Shown: positions 24,795 through 32,475 of the stretch, in pieces
Position numbering within the stretch: position 1 is the first letter of the stretch
Layout of the letters: the number at the start of each line of letters is the position of its first letter
Assembly: GCF_007992175.1 (NCBI RefSeq)
Contig: NZ_BJZT01000006.1
Location: 62,001 to 126,000 of the forward strand
Reading direction: 5' to 3'
Length of the DNA stretch: 64,000 nucleotides
Source of the DNA: Methylobacterium haplocladii
Lineage (GTDB): Bacteria > Pseudomonadota > Alphaproteobacteria > Rhizobiales > Beijerinckiaceae
Notes under the pieces: generated by a model
Seen by the model: only the letters and a program-made list of their open reading frames with translations
What the model was told of the DNA's origin: nothing
The model's database searches: none
Position numbers and translations under genes: made by a program

Positions 24795-25079
24795 ATGCGC
24801 CGTCTTCCCCTGCTCGCCGCCGCGGCTCTCCTCATCGGCGCGACCCCGGCCCATGCCGCACCGGAGCCGTTCCGGGTCGAGGGGCTGCCGCGCGGCGGCT
24901 TCCTGACCATCCGCGAGGCTCCCGATCCGGACTCTGCCCCCGTGGAGACCATCCCGGTCGGCCGCCGGCTTCTCGGCTTCGGCTGCACCAACGACACGCC
25001 GAGCGGCAACACCTGGTGCCGGGTGAAATTCGGCCGCAGCGTCGGCTGGGCGCGGCGGCGGTATCTGACGCCGGATTGA
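24795..25079 (+). CDS. Secreted SH3-like domain protein
   Basis: From the ATG at 24795 the product has 94 residues with a signal peptide (MRRLPLLAAAALLIGATPAHA). The rest is a small bacterial SH3 domain with RGGFLTIREAPDPDSAPVET, GCTNDTPSGNTWCRV and GWARRRYL, the usual layout of SH3_3/YgiM-type modules. These domains often bind peptidoglycan or proteins in the periplasm. Two Cys flank the central loop. A GTG at 24771 overlapping the previous stop is an alternative start but would put eight residues before the signal. Confidence 0.75.
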   Translation: MRRLPLLAAAALLIGATPAHAAPEPFRVEGLPRGGFLTIREAPDPDSAPVETIPVGRRLLGFGCTNDTPSGNTWCRVKFGRSVGWARRRYLTPD

Positions 25080-25127
25080 GTTGTTACAGGGTCCTGTCTG
25101 CCCCAACGGCTGCGGAACCCGCCACTT

Positions 25128-25266
25128 GTCATTCCGGGGCCGCGCAGCGGAACCCGGAATCCAGAGCCGCCGGCGCATTCAAACGAACGACCACTGTCCC
25201 GAACACAGATGGTGCGTTGGCGGTTCTGGATTCCGGGTTCTCGCCTTCGGCGAGCCCCGGAATGAC
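25128..25266. repeat. Facing pair of CATTCCGGGG-family repeats upstream of the MDR gene
   Basis: The left element starts GTCATTCCGGGGCCGCGCAG at 25128 and the right one ends GAGCCCCGGAATGACAG at about 25268, in opposite orientation, with about 65 bp between them. The outer 12 bases are exact complements. It splits the acpXL operon between the SH3-like gene and the dehydrogenase gene. Confidence 0.85.
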
Positions 25267-25313
25267 AGCGGGGAATGCCGAGCCAGCTAAAGTACACGTG
25301 CCAAGGACATCCG

Positions 25314-26336
25314 ATGCAAGCCCTCCAACTCTTCGGCGACCGTGACCTGCGCCTGATCGAGGTCGAGGCGCCGCCTCCACCCCCTCCCGGCGAAGTGCAG
25401 GTGCGCGTGCGCGCCGTCGGCCTCAACTTCATCGACGTCTGGGGCTTTCGCGGCATGGCCTTCGCCAAGCGCAAGCTGCCGCTCACCGTCGGGGCTGAGG
25501 GCGCCGGCGAGGTCGCCGCCATCGGCGAGGGTGTCGAGGGCTTGAAGGTGGGCGATCCGGTCGCGCTCTACGGCGCTGTGACCTGCGGCACGTGCAAGGC
25601 GTGCGCGCAGGGCCGTGACAATCTCTGCGAGAATGTCGGCGGGGTTTTCGGCTTTCACATCGACGGGTTTTCGCGCGAACTCATCAACATGCCCGCCCGG
25701 CTCTGCGTGAAGGTGCCGGCCGGCGTCGATCACGTCCAGGCGGCCTGCGCCGGCATCGCCTTCGGCACTGTCCAGCACATGCTGTTCGACAATGCCAGGC
25801 TGGAGCCCGGCGAGAGCATCCTGGTCCATGCCGGCGGGTCGGGCATCGGCACGACGGCGATCAAGATGGCGAAAGCCATCGGCTGCACGGTCTACACGAC
25901 GGTCGGCGACGACGCGAAGGGCGAGAAGGCCAAGGCGCTCGGCGCCGATTTCGTCGTCAATTATCGCGAAGAACGCTTCGAGGGCGAGGTCCGGCGGCTG
26001 ACGAAGCGCAAGGGCGTCGATGTGGTATTCGAGCATGTCGGGGCCGAGACCTGGAACGGCTCGCTGCTCTGCCTCAAGCGCGGCGGGCGGCTCGTGACCT
26101 GCGGCTCGACCTCCGGTCCCTCGACCACGATCAATCTGATGCAGTTGTTTCAGCAGCAATACCGCATCACCGGCTCGTTCGGCTGCCGTATCGAAAACAT
26201 CCGCGACTCGCTCGCGAAGATGGCGGACGGGCTGACGCCGGTCGTCGACACGGTGCTGCCGCTCGCAGACTTCGCTCAGGGGCTCGAACGCCTGGAATCG
26301 CGAAAGGTGTTCGGGAAGATCATCGTCACCCTGTGA
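25314..26336 (+). CDS. Zinc-binding alcohol dehydrogenase (MDR family) of the AcpXL cluster
   Basis: The 340-residue protein is a medium-chain dehydrogenase/reductase. It has the structural zinc Cys set CGTCKAC...LCENVGG, the nucleotide loop HAGGSGIGTTAI, and FEHVGAETWNGSL. A gene of this type sits in rhizobial acpXL clusters (adh2XL) directly before lpxXL. In very-long-chain fatty acid synthesis it could be the enoyl reductase. The ATG at 25314 starts in the family pattern (MQALQLFGDRDLRLIEVEAP); an earlier in-frame start adds 13 unlikely residues. Confidence 0.85.
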   Translation: MQALQLFGDRDLRLIEVEAPPPPPPGEVQVRVRAVGLNFIDVWGFRGMAFAKRKLPLTVGAEGAGEVAAIGEGVEGLKVGDPVALYGAVTCGTCKACAQGRDNLCENVGGVFGFHIDGFSRELINMPARLCVKVPAGVDHVQAACAGIAFGTVQHMLFDNARLEPGESILVHAGGSGIGTTAIKMAKAIGCTVYTTVGDDAKGEKAKALGADFVVNYREERFEGEVRRLTKRKGVDVVFEHVGAETWNGSLLCLKRGGRLVTCGSTSGPSTTINLMQLFQQQYRITGSFGCRIENIRDSLAKMADGLTPVVDTVLPLADFAQGLERLESRKVFGKIIVTL

Positions 26337-26411
26337 AACATTGCTTGGGCCGGCACCTCAGGTGTAAAGCCTGACCGCGTCTTCGCCCATCGCCACACCC
26401 ATGAGCCGCCC

Positions 26412-27404
26412 GTGCTGCGCCTTGCGCTGATCCTGCAGCGCCATCTGCCCCGCATGGCCGGGCTCGCGACGATTCCGCTGATCCGTGGGCTTTTCCTGAT
26501 CGCGCGGGCGCTCGGCGCAGATCGCGCCAGCAACACCGGCGCCTGGATCACCCGGAATGTCGGCCCCTGGCTGCCCTCGCACCGGATCGCGGTGGCGAAC
26601 ATCCGCGCCGCCTTCCCCGATCTCGACGAGGCCGGAATCCAGCGCATCGCCCGCGAGGCCTGGGACAACCTCGGCCGCACGGGGGCCGAATACGCCCATC
26701 TCGACACCCTGTTCGACTTCGATCCGGACGGGCCGGAAAGGCGCGTTTCGGTGCAGGGCATCGACCAGTTCGTCGCGGTGCGCGACGACGGCAAGCCGGG
26801 CCTGCTGTTCTCGGCCCACCTCGCCAACTGGGAGCTGCCCGCGATCTGCGCGGCGAAGTTCGACCTCGAAACCACCGCCGTGTTCCGGCCGCCGAACAAC
26901 CCGGCCGCGGCGCAGTTCGTCCACGAAGTGCGCCGCAAGACCATGGGCGGGCTTGCGGCCTCGCGGCCCGGCGCCGTCTTCGCGATGCAGGGGGTGATCG
27001 AGCGCGGCGGCCATCTCGGCCAGCTCATCGACCAGCATTTCACCCGCGGCGTGGTGGTCGAATTCTTCGGCCGTCCGGTGCTGGCGAACCCGCTGCTCGG
27101 CAAGCTCGTGCGCCACCACGAATGCCCGGTCCACGGCGCCCGCGTGGTGCGCCGGCCCGGCGGCCGGTTCACGCTCGAACTCACCCCGGCCCTCGACCTG
27201 CCGCGCGACGCCTCCGGGCAGATCGACGTCCAGGGCGCGATGCAGGCGATGACGCGGGTCGTCGAGGGCTGGGTGCGCGAGAATCCGGGCCAGTGGCTCT
27301 GGATGCACCGGCGCTGGCGGCCGAACATGCTGCCGAAGCCGAAACCGGCGGCTCCGGTCGCCGCGCCGGCCGCAGCCGTAGAGGTGGCTCAGGCCGGTTC
27401 CTGA
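26412..27404 (+). CDS. lpxXL: Lipid A very-long-chain acyltransferase LpxXL
   Basis: The 330-residue protein is of the LpxL/LpxM acyltransferase family with one N-terminal membrane-associated segment and the catalytic HX4E motif in FSAHLANWELP. It transfers the 27-hydroxy C28-type chain from AcpXL to lipid A at the inner membrane. The C-terminal tail is Pro/Ala-rich and past the catalytic domain. It is the last gene of the acpXL cluster. The start is GTG at 26412; no in-frame ATG is nearby. The last 16 bases overlap the convergent monooxygenase gene. Confidence 0.88.
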   Translation: MLRLALILQRHLPRMAGLATIPLIRGLFLIARALGADRASNTGAWITRNVGPWLPSHRIAVANIRAAFPDLDEAGIQRIAREAWDNLGRTGAEYAHLDTLFDFDPDGPERRVSVQGIDQFVAVRDDGKPGLLFSAHLANWELPAICAAKFDLETTAVFRPPNNPAAAQFVHEVRRKTMGGLAASRPGAVFAMQGVIERGGHLGQLIDQHFTRGVVVEFFGRPVLANPLLGKLVRHHECPVHGARVVRRPGGRFTLELTPALDLPRDASGQIDVQGAMQAMTRVVEGWVRENPGQWLWMHRRWRPNMLPKPKPAAPVAAPAAAVEVAQAGS

Positions 27405-27694
27405 TCCGCCAGATCGTCGAGGAACGTGATGATCGGCGGTTCCGCCAGCCACGTTTCGTAACGGCGATAGACCGCGCGGGTGTACTCCTGCGCGTGGTGC
27501 GTCTCGAAGGCTGCGGCATCCCGCCAGCGCTCGTAGAGGAACAGGCGCGGCGAGCCGTCGGCCGCCCTGTGGATCAGGAAGGTCTCGCAACCGGGCTCGG
27601 CCCGGGTCTGCGGAACGATTCCGAGGACGGCGGCGCACGCCGCGTCCATGTGCTCCGGCTTTACACGGACTTCGGCGACGGCGACGTAGCTCAT
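27389..27694 (-). CDS. Antibiotic biosynthesis monooxygenase (ABM) domain protein
   Basis: The 101-residue protein is a dimeric alpha-beta barrel of the ABM type, with AEVRVKPEHMDAA at the start, TRAEPGCETFLIHR and FLYERWRDAAAFETHH in the middle. These are often quinol monooxygenases or heme-binding proteins; the exact substrate cannot be told. It lies 48 bp downstream of the M29 aminopeptidase gene on the same strand, so the two may be co-transcribed. Its 3' end overlaps lpxXL by 16 bp on the other strand. Confidence 0.85.
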   Translation of the reverse strand: MSYVAVAEVRVKPEHMDAACAAVLGIVPQTRAEPGCETFLIHRAADGSPRLFLYERWRDAAAFETHHAQEYTRAVYRRYETWLAEPPIITFLDDLADQEPA

Positions 27695-27742
27695 GCAATC
27701 GGTCCTCTGCAGGTGGCCACGGCCCGGCTCATCGCGCGGCCG

Positions 27743-29011
27743 TCAGCTGATCCATTCGCCCCTGCGCATCACCGGAACGGCGCGTCCGTCCGGTGCGAGG
27801 CCGTCCACGTCGATCTCGGCCGAGCCGATCATCCAGTCGATGTGAATCAGGCTGCGGTTGGCGCCGCGCGCCGCGAGGTCGTCTTCGCTCAGGCCCTCGC
27901 CGCCGTTGCGGAAACACTTGGAATAGGCTTGGCCGAGCGCGATGTGGCTCGCGGCGTTCTCGTCGTAGAGCGTGTTGTAGAATAGCAGCCCCGAGGCCGA
28001 GATCGCCGAGGAGGCCGGCACCAGGGCGACCTCGCCGAGGCGCGCGGCGCCCTCGTCCGTGTCGAGCACGCGGGCCAGAACGTCGTTTCCGGTCCGGGCG
28101 CTCGCCTCGACGATGCGGCCTTCCCGGAAGGTCACGCGGATGCCGTCGATCAGCGTGCCCTGGTAGGAGAGCGGCTTCGTGCTCGTCACATGGCCCTCGA
28201 CCCGCGCCTTGTGCGGCGTGGTGAAGACCTCTTCGGTGGGGATGTTGGCGTTGCAGACGACGCCGTTCTTCGCGGTCGTCGCGCCGCCGCACCATTCGTG
28301 ATCGTCGGCGAGGCCCACCGTCAGGTCGGTGCCGGGGCCGCGGAAGCGGAGGGCCGCGAAGCGGTGGCCGTTGAGCCACTCGGTGCGGCTGCGGAGATGG
28401 GCGTTGTGGGCGTCCCATGCGGCGACCGCATCGAGCCCGTCGACGCGAGACGCCGAAAAAACTGCGTCCCAGAGCCGGGCCAGCGCCTCGTCCTCTGGCA
28501 GATCCGGAAAAACCGTGCGCGCCCAGGGGAGCGTGGCGGCCGAAACGATGGTCCAGTTGGTGGAGAAGCCCGCGATCAGCTCCAGGGCCGGCAGATAGGC
28601 CTTCGAGCGCGCTCGGTTGGCGCGCGAGACCTTGTCTGGATCCTGACCGGTGAGGAGGGAGGGATCGTCGCCCGAGATGGCGAGGCGGGCGGCACCGTTG
28701 CGGTAGGCATCGGCCATGCCGTTGAAGAGCCAGCCGGCCGCCGTGTCGAAGGCCTCGCTGCTGGCGTGGCTGAACCGGGCGAGCGTCGCGACGTCGTCCG
28801 TGTAGAGCGTGGTGACCAGAGAGGCGCCGGCCTTATAGGCCTGCGCGGTGATCGCCCTGGCCAGACCCACCGATTCGAGGGGCGCGGTGAGGATCAGCTC
28901 CTGCCCCGGCCGCAACCCGAGCCCGACCTTGACGGCGACCTCGGCCAGCCTGTCGAGGCGCTCGGAAAAGCTCAGGGCGGCATCCTGCGCCCCGCGAACG
29001 GCCACGGTCAT
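27743..29011 (-). CDS. M29-family aminopeptidase
   Basis: The 422-residue protein matches the M29 (AmpS / aminopeptidase T) family over its full length, with NIPTEEVFTTPHK, a Glu in GEVALVP, a His in ASHIALGQAY and the block HIDWMIGSAEIDVDG that hold the metal ligands. It removes N-terminal residues from peptides in the cytoplasm using two divalent metal ions. There is no signal peptide. The ATG at 29009-29011 has GGGAATCGAG before it. The next gene downstream is the ABM protein. Confidence 0.92.
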   Translation of the reverse strand: MTVAVRGAQDAALSFSERLDRLAEVAVKVGLGLRPGQELILTAPLESVGLARAITAQAYKAGASLVTTLYTDDVATLARFSHASSEAFDTAAGWLFNGMADAYRNGAARLAISGDDPSLLTGQDPDKVSRANRARSKAYLPALELIAGFSTNWTIVSAATLPWARTVFPDLPEDEALARLWDAVFSASRVDGLDAVAAWDAHNAHLRSRTEWLNGHRFAALRFRGPGTDLTVGLADDHEWCGGATTAKNGVVCNANIPTEEVFTTPHKARVEGHVTSTKPLSYQGTLIDGIRVTFREGRIVEASARTGNDVLARVLDTDEGAARLGEVALVPASSAISASGLLFYNTLYDENAASHIALGQAYSKCFRNGGEGLSEDDLAARGANRSLIHIDWMIGSAEIDVDGLAPDGRAVPVMRRGEWIS

Positions 29012-29064
29012 CTCGATTCCCTCACCCGATCGAAGGCCTCAAGATCGGGCGACGGCGGTGCGGT

Positions 29065-29358
29065 TCAAGCCGCGCGCGACCAGGTGATGTCGCCGAGGTT
29101 CTCGCGGAAGGCGAAGCGCAGGAGGTGGTCGGCGACGACGTTCTCGAGCCGCGTCAGGCCGGCGGGATCGGGCGTCGCGACCTTCATCACGAGGGCGTCG
29201 GCGCTCGCCTCGAAGGTGCAGATGCGGTCTTCACCGAACGGCACGACGCCATGGTCGCTGGTCGTCTCGACGGGAAACTTGTGGCTCCAGTGCCGGCAGA
29301 GCTGCGTCAGGTAGCGGCTCGCTTCGGAGGTAGGCACCCGTGCCTGTGAGGTCGGCAT
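29065..29358 (-). CDS. DUF2218 domain protein
   Basis: The 97-residue protein fits DUF2218, with SEASRYLTQLCRHWSHKFPV, DRICTFEASADALVMKV, and VVADHLLRFAFRE. In other genomes this domain is often next to iron-transport or siderophore genes, but nothing like that is here. It probably works in the cytoplasm. AAGGAAC lies before the ATG at 29356-29358. It lies 53 bp upstream of the aminopeptidase gene on the same strand and is likely in the same operon. Confidence 0.85.
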   Translation of the reverse strand: MPTSQARVPTSEASRYLTQLCRHWSHKFPVETTSDHGVVPFGEDRICTFEASADALVMKVATPDPAGLTRLENVVADHLLRFAFRENLGDITWSRAA

Positions 29359-29925
29359 CGAAATAGTTCCTTCTTCGCGTGGTGCGGTTCAATGTTCGAA
29401 CGGAATATGGGAACGAAACGCAGTGTCCGGCATGTCAGTCGAGCCGGGCGACATTGCGGCGCACCCTAGAGCGCGCAGCGGGGATTGTGGATCGGCCATC
29501 GATCGGGTCTGCGGCACTCCCCACATCTCGGCGGCAAGGGCTCCGAGCCTCATCGTTGCCGAAGGCGGTGCCGAAACCGTTAAGCCTGTGTCACCCATCG
29601 CCTCGACCTCCAGGTCTGGGGAAGGCTGCAGCATGCCCGGACGAACGCCGTGGACCGAATCCGATGGCGCAGTGCAGTAGCCGATTATGCCTCCGGTTTG
29701 TGCGCTGCACAACAGCCGTCGTCGCGGCAAAACACGGAGACGGTGTGCTGTTGCACCTTTCGCGCAGCCTCGGACCGCGGCGGTCCTTCCGGAATGCGGC
29801 GCGTACCCGCGGCGCCCGCCTGCCTGTACAACGCCGTCACAGCCTCGGCGCCGGGTGCCAAACGGCAAAACGCCCCGGCCGGATGGCCGGGGCGCCCGTC
29901 ATGGAACGTGCGAAACGCCGAAGGC
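29359..29925. other. Gene-poor stretch between DUF2218 and hsp20
   Basis: This region of about 570 bp has one short plus-strand frame (29423-29680, 85 codons) without a convincing ribosome binding site or family pattern, which I do not call. It holds the promoter of the DUF2218 operon at its left end (AATGTTCGAACGGAATATG near 29390) and the terminator of hsp20 at its right end. No tRNA or other RNA was recognised. Confidence 0.4.
29864..29892 (-). terminator. Intrinsic terminator of hsp20
   Basis: On the minus strand GCCCCGGCC and GGCCGGGGC pair around a four-base loop (ATCC) and are followed by GTTTTGCCG. It lies 34 bp past the hsp20 stop codon. Confidence 0.8.
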
Positions 29926-30396
29926 TTACGCGGCCTGCTGGACCGAGCCCTCGATGGTCGGCTGGCTCGTGGGCGTACTGCCCGCGATCTCGATCCGACG
30001 GGGCTTCTTGGCCTCCGGGACCTCGCGGACGAGCTCGACATGGAGCAGGCCGTGCTCCAGCGAGGCGCCGGTGACCTGGACGTAGTCGGCGAGCTGGAAG
30101 CGGCGCTCGAAGGCGCGGGCGGCGATGCCCTGATGCAGGACCTCCGCCTTCCCTTCGACGGGCTTGCGCTCGCCCTTGATGGTCAACGTGCTCTCGCGCG
30201 TCTCGATCGACAGATCGGATTCCGTGAAGCCGGCTACCGCGACCGTGACGCGATAGGCGTTCTCGGCAGTCCGCTCGATGTTGTAGGGCGGATAGGTGGG
30301 GGCCTGCTCGGCACTGACGAAACCGTCGAGGGCGGCGAAGAGCCGGTCGAAGCCGACGGTGGAGCGGTAGAGCGGGGCGAGATCGTACTGGCGCAT
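29926..30396 (-). CDS. Small heat-shock protein, Hsp20 family
   Basis: The 156-residue protein is a class A-type small heat-shock protein of the IbpA family. It has the N-terminal pattern YDLAPLYRSTVGFDRLFAAL, YPPYNIERTAENAYRVTV at the start of the alpha-crystallin domain, GIAARAFERRFQLADYV, and the LEHGLLHVELVREVPE block. The C-terminal IxI-type motif is RRIEIAG. It keeps denatured proteins soluble in the cytoplasm. The 5' leader carries a ROSE-like RNA thermometer, and a sigma-32-type promoter lies upstream, so expression should rise with heat at two levels. Confidence 0.95.
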   Translation of the reverse strand: MRQYDLAPLYRSTVGFDRLFAALDGFVSAEQAPTYPPYNIERTAENAYRVTVAVAGFTESDLSIETRESTLTIKGERKPVEGKAEVLHQGIAARAFERRFQLADYVQVTGASLEHGLLHVELVREVPEAKKPRRIEIAGSTPTSQPTIEGSVQQAA

Positions 30397-30480
30397 GACA
30401 TATCCTCTCGATGAGCAACATGTAGACTGGGTCGGTCCGCCCGAGGGCCGGACCGTCGCGCCGCCGCAGCGGCCGGCGCA
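30397..30480 (-). promoter_or_regulatory. ROSE-like RNA thermometer in the hsp20 leader
   Basis: On the minus strand the last hairpin before the start codon reads TGTTGCTC, a short loop, then GAGAGGATAT, and ends five bases before the ATG. This is the ROSE pattern: a UUGCU strand pairs imperfectly with the AGGA of the Shine-Dalgarno region. Two more GC stems lie upstream (CGGTCC...GGACCG at 30434-30455 and GCGCCG...CGGCGC at 30459-30480). ROSE elements in Hyphomicrobiales open on heating and allow translation. Confidence 0.75.
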
Positions 30481-30485
30481 CGATT

Positions 30486-30515
30486 GATATCGGGACGGTT
30501 TTTCACGGCTTCAAG
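30486..30515 (-). promoter_or_regulatory. Sigma-32 (RpoH) type promoter of hsp20
   Basis: On the minus strand CTTGAA (30510-30515) and CCCGATATC (30486-30494) are separated by 15 bases, close to the heat-shock sigma factor pattern. A start site near 30480 would give a leader of about 84 nt, which fits a ROSE element. Confidence 0.65.
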
Positions 30516-30569
30516 AGTTTTCGCACGCACGCTCGGCAAGGCCCCATTCTCGGAAGTTCCCATTCGACG

Positions 30570-31559
30570 ATGCTGACGCTCAAGCCCACGCCCGGGAACC
30601 CGGTCCCGCCCGGCGCGACCCTCATTCCCGTCAGGACGGCCGACGGCCTGACGCTGCGGGCTGCCCATTGGCGGCCGCTGACCCGCACCGAGAAGGGCAC
30701 CGTCTGCCTGCTCCAGGGCCGGGCGGAGTTCATCGAAAAATACTACGAGCCGATCGGCGAGCTGCGCCGGCGCGGCTTCCACGTCGTTGCCTTCGACTGG
30801 CGCGGCCAGGGCGAATCCTCGCGGCAGGTGAGCGACGCCCACAAGGGCCACGTCGCCCGCTTCGACGATTACCGCCTCGACATGGCGGCGATCGCCGAGA
30901 CCGTGCTGGTGCCCTCGACGCCGGAGCCGCATTTCGGCCTCGCCCATTCCATGGGGGGCGCCATCGCCTTCACCGGGGCGCTGGAGGGCTGGCTGCCCTT
31001 CGCGCGGCTGGTGACGGTGGCGCCGATGCTCTCGATCCGGATGGTCAAATATCCGCTCGCCGCCTCGCTGCTGTCGCGCGGGCTGCACCGCCTCGGGCTC
31101 GGCAAGGCCTACATCCCGTTCGGCAGCGCGGTCTCGATCGCGACGAAGCCCTTCGCGGGCAACCGGCTCTCGGGCGATCCGGTGCGCTACGCCCGCAACG
31201 CCGCTGCCGCGCAGGAGGTCGGCGCGGGCGCGGTGGGCGATCCCACCATCGCCTGGCTCGCCTCGGCCTTCCGCGCCATGCGCCGCCTGCGCGATCCGCG
31301 CGTCGCCCCACGCATCGAGATGCCGGTGCTCGTCGTCGGAGCGGGCGCCGACCCCGTCTGCGGACTGCCCACCACCGAGCGCTTCGCCGGACGCCTGCGC
31401 GCCGGCCACCTGATCGTGCTGCCGGGCTCGCGCCACGAGATCCTGACCGAGAGCGATGCGATCCGCGCGGATTTCTGGGCGGCCTTCGATGCCTTCATCC
31501 CGGGCCATACCCGGTTGGAGAGCGGCACGGCGCGGCAGTCCGTCTCCGAGCCAGCCTGA
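30570..31559 (+). CDS. Alpha/beta hydrolase, monoglyceride lipase / lysophospholipase type
   Basis: The 329-residue protein has the alpha/beta hydrolase fold with the Ser nucleophile in FGLAHSMGGAIAF (Ala in place of the first Gly of GxSxG), an Asp in VVGAGADPV and a His in LPGSRHEIL. The segments LLQGRAEFIEKYYEPIGEL and AFDWRGQGES are typical of PldB and monoglyceride lipase relatives. It probably hydrolyses lysophospholipid or monoglyceride esters. There is no signal peptide. The DJ-1/PfpI gene follows 22 bp downstream. Confidence 0.9.
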   Translation: MLTLKPTPGNPVPPGATLIPVRTADGLTLRAAHWRPLTRTEKGTVCLLQGRAEFIEKYYEPIGELRRRGFHVVAFDWRGQGESSRQVSDAHKGHVARFDDYRLDMAAIAETVLVPSTPEPHFGLAHSMGGAIAFTGALEGWLPFARLVTVAPMLSIRMVKYPLAASLLSRGLHRLGLGKAYIPFGSAVSIATKPFAGNRLSGDPVRYARNAAAAQEVGAGAVGDPTIAWLASAFRAMRRLRDPRVAPRIEMPVLVVGAGADPVCGLPTTERFAGRLRAGHLIVLPGSRHEILTESDAIRADFWAAFDAFIPGHTRLESGTARQSVSEPA

Positions 31560-31581
31560 GAGACCGAGCGAGGAGCGGCGT

Positions 31582-32346
31582 ATGGACAGGCGCGACTTCA
31601 CGGCTGCAGCCCTCGCCGCAGCGCTGTTGCCGAGGCATGCGGCGGCGCTGGCGGCTCCCGCCTCGGCGCCGGAGGCCACCACCGCGATCGCCATGCTGCT
31701 CTATCCCGGCATGACGGCGCTCGACGTGGTCGGTCCGCAGGAAGTGCTGGCGGGCCTGACCGGCGGCACCCTCCACCTCGTCGCGAAGAACATCGGACCC
31801 GTGGAGAGCGACACCGGGCTCGCGATCGTCGCCACGCACGACTTCACGACCTGCCCACGCGACGTCGCGGTGCTGTTCGTGCCGGGCGGCGACGGCACGC
31901 CGGCGCAGATGCGCGATGCCGATACCCTCGGCTTCCTGCGCGACCGGGCCGCCCGTGCGGCCTGGATCACCAGCGTCTGCACCGGATCGCTGATCCTCGG
32001 CGCGGCGGGCCTGCTCGACGGCTATCGCGCCACCTCGCACTGGTGCGTGCGCGACGCGGTGCTGCCGCTGCTCGGCGCGATGCCCGTCGACGCCCGCGTG
32101 GTGTTCGACCGCAACCGCGTCACGGGCGCCGGCATTTCCGCCGGGCTCGACTTCGCCCTGGCACTCGCCGCCCGGCTGAAGGGCGACTCCTACGCGCAGA
32201 CCGCCCAGCTCGTCGCCGAATACGCCCCGCAGCCGCCTTTCCATGCCGGCACGCCGGCTGACGCCGGCCCCGAGATCACTCGGGCGGCCGGCGCGATTCT
32301 GGCGGAGTTGGTCGAGGGTTCGCGCAAGGCTGCCGAACGGCGCTGA
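31582..32346 (+). CDS. DJ-1/PfpI family protein with twin-arginine signal
   Basis: The 254-residue protein starts MDRRDFTAAALAAALL, which is a twin-arginine-type signal, followed by a DJ-1/PfpI domain of the isonitrile hydratase group. The nucleophile Cys is in SVCTGSLILGAAGLLDG and the conserved ATSHW follows. Enzymes of this group act as isonitrile hydratases or are regulators fused to AraC domains; this one has no DNA-binding part. GAGGAGCGG lies before the ATG. It is 22 bp downstream of the hydrolase gene and 129 bp before the permease gene. Confidence 0.85.
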   Translation: MDRRDFTAAALAAALLPRHAAALAAPASAPEATTAIAMLLYPGMTALDVVGPQEVLAGLTGGTLHLVAKNIGPVESDTGLAIVATHDFTTCPRDVAVLFVPGGDGTPAQMRDADTLGFLRDRAARAAWITSVCTGSLILGAAGLLDGYRATSHWCVRDAVLPLLGAMPVDARVVFDRNRVTGAGISAGLDFALALAARLKGDSYAQTAQLVAEYAPQPPFHAGTPADAGPEITRAAGAILAELVEGSRKAAERR

Positions 32347-32475
32347 AGGCGCAGCTTTACCGGGGACGGCGGCCGGCGGATCGCAGGGCAATCCTGGCAG
32401 GACCCTTGCGCCGACGGTTTTTTGAACGCCTGATCGTGCCTGACGAAACGGCGGTTCGGGCCGGAGGAAGCGCAC

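Noticed and set aside
29423..29680. Plus-strand frame of 85 codons in the gap before hsp20
   Set aside because: No ribosome binding site of note, no family pattern, and composition unlike the neighbours. It may still be real, but I cannot support it.
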